Origin: an uncultured Pseudodesulfovibrio sp.
Lineage (GTDB): Bacteria > Desulfobacterota > Desulfovibrionia > Desulfovibrionales > Desulfovibrionaceae
Assembly: GCF_963662885.1 (NCBI RefSeq)
Contig: NZ_OY760064.1
Coordinates: 372,001-436,000 of the forward strand
Reading direction: 5' to 3'
Length of the DNA: 64,000 nucleotides
Shown here in pieces: positions 40,553-50,540 of the stretch. The position numbers and the translations under genes were made by a program. Within the stretch, counting starts at the first letter, position 1. Each line of letters begins with the position of its first letter. The notes beneath the pieces are model-generated. The model ran no database searches, was not told where the DNA came from, and saw only the letters and a list, made by a program, of their open reading frames with translations.

Positions 40553-41335
40553 ATGCGATTGGAAATGCGAACAATTGTGCCGGATAAGGCCGTATGGGGT
40601 GGTAATCCCTTTGCGCATGGTCTTGTCCGCTTCGACCGGAATTGGAGTCTGGACGAAGTGGAACAGGCTGTGCGCGAGCGTGGTTTGGCAGCCCTTGCCT
40701 TTGAAGACGCGGCGATGTTTGCGGACCATGAGCGGGTGGTGGAAATGTGTCTGGACATGCGCGTGCGGGATCTGAACGTCTTGTGGAGCGCGCGGATGGA
40801 TACGGTCCCCACGGACGGTCTGCTCAAGGCCATGCGGTTGGCCGGGTGCCAGCGGCTGGACATGCGGCTTGACCCTGACGAGGCCGTGGAAGGGCTGTTC
40901 TGGGCTCGGCGCTACGGATTCGATGTACGGATCCGCAACTTGAATGGCACCTCGTACGCGGCCGAACGAATATCCTACAGCGTGGCGGAACGGGAGGCCA
41001 TAGCCGGTCGGCTGCCCGGGCTGCACGCGGCCCAGTTCGATCTTGCAGTGGCCTATTATCGGGCCGGACGGCTGGGTGACGTCATGTTGCCGTTGGGCAA
41101 GGCCATGACCTTGCGTTTTCCCATGAACGAACTGTGCCTGAACCTGCTGGCCTGCCTATCCGCGGCCAAGCACTATCCCGATCAGGCGGCCGGGCTGCTT
41201 GACCAGGCGGGATACGGCTGTCCGCATCCGGTGGTCTTCCGCAACAAAGAGCTGCTCCGATCATGGCTGGCCGGAGGCGGGGACATAAAGGGCGTCCGGC
41301 TATGCCTTGAGCCCGAGCACTCACCATTTTTCTAG
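40553..41335 (+). CDS. unknown protein resembling a radical-SAM half barrel fused to TPR-like helices, without the Fe-S cysteines
   Basis: A 260-residue protein. Residues 60-120 (WSARMDTVPTDGLLKAMRLAG, then LARRYGFDVRI-like) have the pattern of the second half of radical-SAM barrels (W-x-A-R-x-D, ell-x-x-m-x-x-AGC). No CxxxCxxC motif is present, and the N-terminal half is missing or diverged. The last 110 residues look like tetratricopeptide helices (AAQFDLAVAYYRAGRLGDVMLPLGKAM). AAGGTAG precedes ATG 40553. The likeness is visual and modest. Convergent with the DUF523-DUF1722 pair, sharing their terminator. Confidence 0.6.
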   Translation: MRLEMRTIVPDKAVWGGNPFAHGLVRFDRNWSLDEVEQAVRERGLAALAFEDAAMFADHERVVEMCLDMRVRDLNVLWSARMDTVPTDGLLKAMRLAGCQRLDMRLDPDEAVEGLFWARRYGFDVRIRNLNGTSYAAERISYSVAEREAIAGRLPGLHAAQFDLAVAYYRAGRLGDVMLPLGKAMTLRFPMNELCLNLLACLSAAKHYPDQAAGLLDQAGYGCPHPVVFRNKELLRSWLAGGGDIKGVRLCLEPEHSPFF

Positions 41336-41352
41336 TCTCGAGATTCAAGCAA

Positions 41353-41384
41353 AAAGCCCCCGTTACGATCGTCGCGGGGGCTTT
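41353..41384 (-). terminator. shared terminator of the DUF523-DUF1722 pair and the 260-aa gene
   Basis: AAAGCCCCC (41353-41361) pairs with GGGGGCTTT (41376-41384). The minus strand continues with TTTTTGCTT, a better T-tract than the plus strand. Confidence 0.8.
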
Positions 41385-41387
41385 GCT

Positions 41388-42356
41388 TTAGGCGTGGTTG
41401 CGTAGTTTGAGGTCGAGCGGGTGCGGGTTGAGATAGTATTGGTCGCGCAGATAGGGGACGTCGTATTTGCGTACATAGTGGTTGAAGAGGGTTACGGGCA
41501 CGATGAGCGGAACGATCTCGTTTCTGTAGTGCTCGATGAGTTCCAGGCATTCCGCTTTCTCGTCGGGGCTGAGCAATTTCTTGAAATACCCGAGGATGTG
41601 CATGAGCACGTCCACGTTCTTGCGCACCGTCGGCTTGAGGGCCATGGCGTGGGCAAGACGATCGTGGTAACCGTCGAGCAACTGGTCCAGGCCGAGCTGT
41701 TTCCCCTCGGCAACAAGCTTTCCAAGTTCCCGGTAACCGGACACATCGTGGGCGCGGACAAGCATCTTGTGGCGGGTGTGGAACTCGATGAGTCCCTTCA
41801 TGGTTGGCCCGCTGTCCAGGAAGCGATGCCAACGGTGTTCGGTGAAGATGCGCTCGATGAAGTTGGCGCGCAAGCCGATGTCGTGCAGGCGGCCATCGTC
41901 CTCCACCGGGAGCAGGGGAAACTGTTCCATGAGCATGGCCGCGAACAGGCCCACCCCCGCGTAGCTGGTCGGTTGACCGCCGGATTCGGAGTAGATCTTG
42001 ACGCGGCCCATACCGCTGGACGGTGATTTGGCCTTGAAAATGAAGCCGCAGATGCGGGCTCTTTCCAGCTCCGGCAGAAAGGCGTCGGCCCAGTCGCGCA
42101 TGGCACCGGTCCAGTCCGTTCCGGTCTGCCTTCCTATAAGCCTGTGGTCTTCCGGGGTACCGACCAGCCGGACCGCCTCCCGGGGTACGCCCATGCCGCA
42201 GCCTACCTCCGGGCAGACGGGCACAAATTCCAGGTAGTCGGCCAGAACGCCGGTCAGGTGTTCGGCCTTTGTGCTGGTGCCGTCGTAGCGGACCTTTTGC
42301 CCGGCCAGACAGGCACTGATGCCAATGCGGATACGATCGTTGATGAGATCAGACAT
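41388..42356 (-). CDS. DUF523-DUF1722 protein, paralog 2
   Basis: A 322-residue protein. The N-terminal DUF523 part (about 1-150) has clustered cysteines in GISACLAGQKVRYDG, VPVCPEVGCGMGVP and RICGFIFKAKSPSSG, suggesting a metal or Fe-S site. The C-terminal DUF1722 (YbgA) part includes DFHTRHK-type FHTRHKMLVRAHDVSGYRELG and YLNPHPLDLKLRNHA. E. coli YbgA sits beside photolyase phr, and a role in DNA repair or tRNA thiolation has been guessed, not proven. The start ATG 42356 overlaps the end of the upstream paralog by 8 nt (ATGTCTGA). The two copies are clearly related. Confidence 0.85.
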   Translation of the reverse strand: MSDLINDRIRIGISACLAGQKVRYDGTSTKAEHLTGVLADYLEFVPVCPEVGCGMGVPREAVRLVGTPEDHRLIGRQTGTDWTGAMRDWADAFLPELERARICGFIFKAKSPSSGMGRVKIYSESGGQPTSYAGVGLFAAMLMEQFPLLPVEDDGRLHDIGLRANFIERIFTEHRWHRFLDSGPTMKGLIEFHTRHKMLVRAHDVSGYRELGKLVAEGKQLGLDQLLDGYHDRLAHAMALKPTVRKNVDVLMHILGYFKKLLSPDEKAECLELIEHYRNEIVPLIVPVTLFNHYVRKYDVPYLRDQYYLNPHPLDLKLRNHA

Positions 42357-43299
42357 GGTTGAGCAGCTTGAGTTCAGCGGGTTCGGGGTTGAGATAATAT
42401 TGTTGGGTCAGATAGGGCACGCGGTACTTGCGGGCGTAATGGTTGAGCAGGGTAACGGGGACGAGGAGCGGCATCTTGCCTTTGGCATAGGCCGTTATCA
42501 TGGCGTGCAGTTCGCGTTTGTCTTCTGCGTCCAGGTGCTTCTTGAAATATCCGGCCGCGTGGGAGAGCACGTCCCGGTTCTTGCTCGGCGTGGCCTTGAG
42601 AGTCAGGGATTTGAAGAGCAGGGTGGCGTATTTATCGAAGATGGTCTCGGCGTTGTGCAGGGTGCTTCCGCCGAGCAGATGACCGAGTTCCCGGTAGCCG
42701 CTCAGGTCGTGTGCGCGGATGAGCATCTTGTGCCGGGTGTGGAAGTCCACCAGGTTGCCGATGGACACTCCTTTGGCCATGAGAGCGCGCCAGCGGTGCA
42801 GGACGAATACCCGGCGGATGAAATTTTCTCGCTGGATCGCATTCTGCAATGCTTCGGAAGAGACCACGGGTAGCAGGGGATCGTGCTCCCGGAGCAGACG
42901 GGTGAAGAAACCGGGGCCGAGGCTCGGCGGCTTGCCGTCGGTGGAGTGTATTTTGGCCTTTCGCACCGCGCAGGACTGGGAGTGTACGCGCAGGACGAAA
43001 CCGCAGATGCCTTCCTTGTCCAGCCCCTTGAGGACACGGTCCGCCCATTTGGTCATCTTGTCGGTCAGATCCTTTCCCGATTCATAGCCAATGAGCCGGA
43101 TTTCTCCGGCGCAGTCCACCTGTCGGAGCGGTTCGCGCGGAATACCCATTCCGCAGGCGATCTCCGGGCAAATGGGTACGAACTCGACATGGTTGGCCAA
43201 TGTTTCGGTCAGGTAGGCGCTGCGTCGGTGGCTGCGGTCGTGGCGGACCCTTTCTCCGGTAACGCAGGCGCTGACGCCTATCTTGATGCTGTCGGACAT
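42349..43299 (-). CDS. DUF523-DUF1722 protein, paralog 1
   Basis: A 316-residue protein with the same two-domain plan: IGVSACVTGERVRHDRS, VPICPEIACGMGIP and GICGFVLRVHSQSCA with the same cysteines, then FHTRHKMLIRAHDLSGYRELG and YLNPEPAELKLLNHV. It is colinear with paralog 2 along its whole length, so a tandem duplication is the simplest explanation. A dual gene product (hetero-oligomer) is possible. Start ATG 43299. No function is established for the family. Confidence 0.85.
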   Translation of the reverse strand: MSDSIKIGVSACVTGERVRHDRSHRRSAYLTETLANHVEFVPICPEIACGMGIPREPLRQVDCAGEIRLIGYESGKDLTDKMTKWADRVLKGLDKEGICGFVLRVHSQSCAVRKAKIHSTDGKPPSLGPGFFTRLLREHDPLLPVVSSEALQNAIQRENFIRRVFVLHRWRALMAKGVSIGNLVDFHTRHKMLIRAHDLSGYRELGHLLGGSTLHNAETIFDKYATLLFKSLTLKATPSKNRDVLSHAAGYFKKHLDAEDKRELHAMITAYAKGKMPLLVPVTLLNHYARKYRVPYLTQQYYLNPEPAELKLLNHV

Positions 43300-43423
43300 G
43301 AAGCCTCCAAGGTTCTTCCTTCAAGGGTATCACCGGGCGGCGGAGCGAAACAAGCAAAAAACAACGTGTCGATTCGCCTCCGGGGCTTGTCCCTTTCGTC
43401 CGATAGCTGTCGGCGTTTGCTGC

Positions 43424-43456
43424 GCCAAAAAAAAGGCCGTCCCGAGGACGGCCTTT
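43424..43456 (-). terminator. terminator of the FeoA-protein gene
   Basis: An 11-bp stem (43432-43442 with 43446-43456, 3-nt loop) is followed on the minus strand by eight T residues. Confidence 0.9.
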
Positions 43457-43476
43457 GAAAGTCATCTGAACCGAAA

Positions 43477-43758
43477 TTATGAAGCCCTGGCCTGCGGTCC
43501 GGGGCAGCAGGAGCAGCGCGGCCCCTCGTCGGAATCGTCGGGCACGGCAAGAATTTTGCCTGCCAGTCCGCAGCACAGGACCACGTCGGATCCGCGCACA
43601 CGCACCCGGCAGCCCTTGGGGCCGCCGCTCAACACTTCAACCGGACAACCGGGCGTCATGCCCATGGCGAGCATGCGGGATCGGGCCTGACGGCCACCGT
43701 CTATACCGGCTATACGAACTATAGTACCTGTCGGAAACTCATTCAAAGGCTTTTGCAT
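43477..43758 (-). CDS. FeoA-domain protein with Cys-rich C-terminal tail
   Basis: A 93-residue protein matching FeoA, the SH3-like cytosolic partner of the ferrous iron permease FeoB: GTIVRIAGIDGGRQARSRMLAMGM and VRVRGSDVVLCCGLAGKIL. Usual FeoA is about 75 residues; here a tail (EGPRCSCCPGPQ) brings the Cys count up. No feoB lies in the window. ATG 43758 with GGGAAAG upstream is chosen over the TTG at 43776. A Fur-like box lies 34 nt before it. Regulation by iron is therefore likely. Confidence 0.87.
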   Translation of the reverse strand: MQKPLNEFPTGTIVRIAGIDGGRQARSRMLAMGMTPGCPVEVLSGGPKGCRVRVRGSDVVLCCGLAGKILAVPDDSDEGPRCSCCPGPQARAS

Positions 43759-43791
43759 CGCTGGACTTTCCCTCAAAGCTTGCGTTGAGGT

Positions 43792-43806
43792 TGAGAGTAA
43801 GTATCA
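43792..43806 (-). promoter_or_regulatory. Fur-like box upstream of the FeoA-protein gene
   Basis: TGAGAGTAAGTATCA matches the 7-1-7 Fur consensus TGATAATNATTATCA at 11 of 14 positions. It lies where the promoter of the FeoA gene would be. Ferrous iron would close the gene. Confidence 0.55.
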
Positions 43807-43891
43807 TCCTCTTTGCTGTCAACGGGAATTTGCGATCTTTGCGGCTGCTCCTGTCAACCAGAGCGGGATACTTATTGTTTCCCGACAAAAA

Positions 43892-43960
43892 GATGGAGGA
43901 GAGTATTCAGTATGTTTTGGACCTCATGCCGGAAGACGCTGCACAAGGTCGGCGTGTATG
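43892..43960 (+). CDS. possible 22-residue peptide upstream of carB
   Basis: In the 397-base gap 43759-44155 an ATG at 43892 opens a 22-codon frame (MEESIQYVLDLMPEDAAQGR...) with coding-like composition, ending in TGA. No good Shine-Dalgarno precedes it. It may be a leader peptide or chance. Besides this and the carB promoter, the gap has only a short GGGGG/CCCCC hairpin near 44104-44116. Confidence 0.2.
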
Positions 43961-44023
43961 ATACAGGTTCCGAAAAAGGGTATATTGGCTGTATCCGATG
44001 CAGGCGGAGCGGGGATATAACCA

Positions 44024-44050
44024 TTGCGTTTCGGGGGATAACCTTATAAT
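44024..44050 (+). promoter_or_regulatory. possible carB promoter
   Basis: A perfect TATAAT at 44045-44050 is preceded by TTGCGT at 44024-44029 (15-nt spacing). carB starts 106 nt downstream, so there is a leader of about 100 nt, which is GC-rich. Confidence 0.45.
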
Positions 44051-44155
44051 AAAGATTGCTTGTCCGGCGGGCGGCGGCGGTGCCGAGCCGGGCGAGGTGA
44101 AGGGGGTCGCCCCCCTCTCTCAAATACCGCCGTAACTTCAACTACTTCGAGCAGA

Positions 44156-47389
<3,234 letters not shown>

Positions 47390-47418
47390 AGAGAAGCCGG
47401 ACATACGAGAGAGTCTCC

Positions 47419-48831
47419 ATGAAAAAAGAGTATTGCGGTCTTTTCGGCATCTACGGGAACAAGGAAGCGGCGCGTATGACCTATTTCGGTCTGTACGCGC
47501 TGCAGCATCGCGGTCAGGAATCCGCGGGCATCGTTACCTGGGACGGCGAGAGAATCCGCGAACAGAAGGGCATGGGCCTGGTGGCCGACGTGTTCAACGA
47601 GCGGCACCTGGGCAAGGAACTCAAAGGCACCATCGCTATGGGCCATATCCGTTACTCCACCACGGGCGCGTCGCTGATCCGCAACGCCCAGCCGTTCCTG
47701 GTCCGCCACGGCGACCTGCGTCTGGCCGTGGCCCACAACGGCAACCTGGTCAATACCTATGAGTTGCGCAACGAACTCGAGGCCAACGGGTCCATCTTCC
47801 AGACCACCATGGATACCGAGGTCTTCGCCCACCTGATCATCAAGTACCTGCACGAATCCGATAGCATCGAAGAAGCCGTGGGCAAGGCCTGCAACCGCGT
47901 GCGCGGGGCCTACTCCATGCTCATTCTGGCCAATGACAAGATGATCGCGGTCAAGGACCCCAACGGGTTTCGCCCGCTGGTTCTGGGCACCGTGGGCGGC
48001 AACTACGTCTTCGCTTCCGAGACCTGCGCCTTCGATCTGGTCGAGGCCGAATACCTGCGTCCCCTGGACCCGGGCGAAATGGTCGTCATCCACAAGAACA
48101 AGCTGACGTCCCACCGTTTCACCGAGCCCATCCGGTGCAGCAAGTGCATCTTCGAACTGATCTACTTTGCGCGGCCCGATTCCCACATCTTCGGCGACGT
48201 GGTCTACGAGCGGCGCAAGGCTATGGGCAGAATGCTTGCCCAGGAAGCTCCGGTGGATGCGGACATGGTCATGCCGTTCCCGGACTCCGGCAACTATGCG
48301 GCCGTCGGTTACTCCCAGGAGTCCGGCCTGCCGCTGGAGCTGGCCATGATCCGGAACCACTACGTGGGCAGGACCTTTATCCAGCCTTCCCAGGACATGC
48401 GCGACTTTTCGGTGCGGGTGAAGCTCAACCCGGTCAAGTCCATGATCCAGGGTAAACGGATCATCATCATTGAAGATTCCATCGTCCGTGGCACGACCAT
48501 CCGTGCCCGCGTCAAGAAACTGCGTGAACTGGGCGCCCGGGAGATCCATCTGCGGGTCAGCTGTCCGCCCATCCGCTTCCCCTGTTTCTACGGCATCGAC
48601 TTCTCGTCCAAGGGCGAACTCATCGCGGCCAACCACTCGGTGGAAGACATCGCGCGTTTCATGGGGCTGGACTCCCTGCATTACCTGTCCATTCCCGGTC
48701 TGCTCGATTCCGTGACCCAGGACGAGTGGTGCCTGGCCTGTTTCGACGGCAACTACCCGGTGCCCCTTGCCGACCGCATGGGCAAGGATTGCCTGGAGGC
48801 CACGCCCGGCATCATAAAGGAATTCTGCTAG
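47419..48831 (+). CDS. purF: amidophosphoribosyltransferase
   Basis: A 470-residue enzyme of the first step of purine synthesis (PRPP plus glutamine to phosphoribosylamine). The nucleophilic Cys is Cys6 in MKKEYCGLFG, so the propeptide removed before it is only five residues. Glutaminase motifs HRGQESAGI and GHIRYSTTG follow, and the PRPP loop is IIIIEDSIVRGTTIRAR. CIFELIYFARPDS and RFPCFYG-type Cys pairs may bind an Fe-S cluster as in the B. subtilis type. It is 29 nt after carB; both are nucleotide synthesis genes. Confidence 0.96.
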   Translation: MKKEYCGLFGIYGNKEAARMTYFGLYALQHRGQESAGIVTWDGERIREQKGMGLVADVFNERHLGKELKGTIAMGHIRYSTTGASLIRNAQPFLVRHGDLRLAVAHNGNLVNTYELRNELEANGSIFQTTMDTEVFAHLIIKYLHESDSIEEAVGKACNRVRGAYSMLILANDKMIAVKDPNGFRPLVLGTVGGNYVFASETCAFDLVEAEYLRPLDPGEMVVIHKNKLTSHRFTEPIRCSKCIFELIYFARPDSHIFGDVVYERRKAMGRMLAQEAPVDADMVMPFPDSGNYAAVGYSQESGLPLELAMIRNHYVGRTFIQPSQDMRDFSVRVKLNPVKSMIQGKRIIIIEDSIVRGTTIRARVKKLRELGAREIHLRVSCPPIRFPCFYGIDFSSKGELIAANHSVEDIARFMGLDSLHYLSIPGLLDSVTQDEWCLACFDGNYPVPLADRMGKDCLEATPGIIKEFC

Positions 48832-48953
48832 GCTGCGAATCATCAACGCCCGGTTGCCCAAATGGGATGGACCGGGATGGGGCGGCACAAGGGCCGCCGG
48901 CCGGGAGGACGCGTTTTCGCGTCCGTTCCGGTTCCTATACGGGAGAATAACGC

Positions 48954-49967
48954 ATGGCATGTACATCTGAACGCAAGGACTGGCTGGAGCTGGCCCGCGA
49001 GGTCCTGGACATCGAGATCCAGGGTCTTGAGGCCGTACGCGACCAGCTGGACGGGCCGTTCATCGAAGCCCTGACCGCCATGGCCCAGTGTACGGGCCGC
49101 GTGGTCATCACAGGCCTGGGCAAGTCCGGGCTGGTGGGCCGCAAGATAGCGGCCACGCTGTCCTCCACGGGTACGCCGTCCTTCTTCCTCCATCCGGTGG
49201 AGGGAGCGCACGGCGACCTGGGAATGATCCGGGACGAGGACGTGGTCCTGGCCCTGTCCAACTCCGGGGCCACCGACGAGGTCAACGCCATCCTTCCCAC
49301 GCTCAGGTCCCTGGGGGCCACGGTCATCGCCATGACCTCCAACCCCGCTTCTGCCATGGCCGAACTTTCGGACATTCACATCCAGGTCCGAGTGCCGCGA
49401 GAGGCGTGCCGCATGGGCCTGGCTCCGACATCTTCCACCACCGCTCAGCTGGCCGTGGGCGACGCCCTGGCCGTCTGCCTGATGGAGTGGAAATCCTTCG
49501 GCAAGGACGATTTCAAGCGCTTCCATCCCGGCGGTTCGCTCGGACAGCGGCTGGCCACCTGCGTGGACCAGCTCATGCACAGCGACGGACTGCCCGTTGT
49601 CCGCGAGGACGCCGTTCTCAAGGATGCACTGACCACCTTGAACGGTGGAGGGCTCGGCCTCGTCGCCGTGGTCGATCAGGCCACGATGCTCAAGGGCGTG
49701 CTCACCGACGGCGACGTGCGCCGTCTGGTCTGTGCCGACAAGCTCGACATGGATCGCCCGGTGAGTGAGGTCATGACCGTGTCGCCGAGACGGGCCACGG
49801 CCGGGGAATCCTCGGCCCGCGTGCTGGATCTCATGGAGCGCAGCCAGATCACCGTCCTGCCCGTGGTCCGCGACGACGGGCGGCTGGCGGGAATGGTCCA
49901 TCTCCACGACCTGCTCGGCAAGGGCGATCTGACCTTTGCCGGGGGCAACGGAGGGGGAGCCGGCTGA
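48954..49967 (+). CDS. kdsD: D-arabinose-5-phosphate isomerase (KdsD/KpsF)
   Basis: A 337-residue enzyme that converts ribulose-5-phosphate to arabinose-5-phosphate for Kdo, the sugar of lipopolysaccharide. SIS domain (about 45-180) has GLGKSGLVGRKIAATLSSTG and LALSNSGATDEVNAIL, then FHPGGSLGQRL is the KpsF/GutQ hallmark. Two CBS repeats (about 215-325) follow. It shares an overlapping stop/start (TGATG) with the next gene. The gap 48832-48953 has no gene; a GACGCG/CGCGTC hairpin lies near 48910. Confidence 0.93.
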   Translation: MACTSERKDWLELAREVLDIEIQGLEAVRDQLDGPFIEALTAMAQCTGRVVITGLGKSGLVGRKIAATLSSTGTPSFFLHPVEGAHGDLGMIRDEDVVLALSNSGATDEVNAILPTLRSLGATVIAMTSNPASAMAELSDIHIQVRVPREACRMGLAPTSSTTAQLAVGDALAVCLMEWKSFGKDDFKRFHPGGSLGQRLATCVDQLMHSDGLPVVREDAVLKDALTTLNGGGLGLVAVVDQATMLKGVLTDGDVRRLVCADKLDMDRPVSEVMTVSPRRATAGESSARVLDLMERSQITVLPVVRDDGRLAGMVHLHDLLGKGDLTFAGGNGGGAG

Positions 49968-50530
49968 TGGCCCGGACACGGACTGAAGACGCGGACGTTT
50001 GCAGACGCTGCTCCTTTCAGGGCCCGACCTGCTGCCGCATCGCCACCGGCCAGGAGGAGTATTGCTTCCCCCTGTCCCAGACCGAGAAGGAGCGCATTCA
50101 GGAGCTGGTGCCGTACACCGGCGGCTTCGTGGTTTCGCCCAACTCCAAGGCATTCATAGATTACGCATGCCGTCTCTTCCCGGGTGAAGAGGAAGAGGTT
50201 CGACGCATCTTTCCAGAGGGCAAGGAACACTTCCGGCTGGCCGTGGACTCCATGGGCGCATGCCGTTTTCTCGGCCCCTTGGGCTGCGAAATTCCGCAGC
50301 AGGCGCGTCCCTATTACTGCCGCCTGTTTCCTTTCTGGTTGGCCGGACGAACGGTCACGCATTTCGACACCCCCACCTGCCTTGCCCGGCGGGAAGGGGG
50401 TACTTTGGCGCGGATTCTCGACATCCTTGACACCAATAAGGCGACCGTGAAGGATCTATACGGCCGTTTGCGTCTGGTCTGGGGATTGCCCCCGACCAAG
50501 GGCGCGAACCCGGTCAAGAAAACCTTCTGA
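49967..50530 (+). CDS. YkgJ-family cysteine cluster protein
   Basis: A 187-residue protein with a zinc/iron-chelating Cys cluster of the YkgJ type: CRRCSFQGPTCC at about 12-23, CRFLGPLGCEI and PYYCRLFPFW in the middle, and a later CLARREGG. The spacing fits one metal or Fe-S site. Biological role in this family is not established. Its ATG overlaps the kdsD stop, and the PBP gene starts ten nt after its stop, so it is translationally linked to envelope genes. Confidence 0.85.
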   Translation: MARTRTEDADVCRRCSFQGPTCCRIATGQEEYCFPLSQTEKERIQELVPYTGGFVVSPNSKAFIDYACRLFPGEEEEVRRIFPEGKEHFRLAVDSMGACRFLGPLGCEIPQQARPYYCRLFPFWLAGRTVTHFDTPTCLARREGGTLARILDILDTNKATVKDLYGRLRLVWGLPPTKGANPVKKTF

Positions 50531-50540
50531 TGGATATAAA

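Noticed and set aside
43813..44049. 78-codon Cys-containing frame upstream of carB
   Set aside because: No Shine-Dalgarno, overlaps the likely carB promoter, and the composition is not protein-like.
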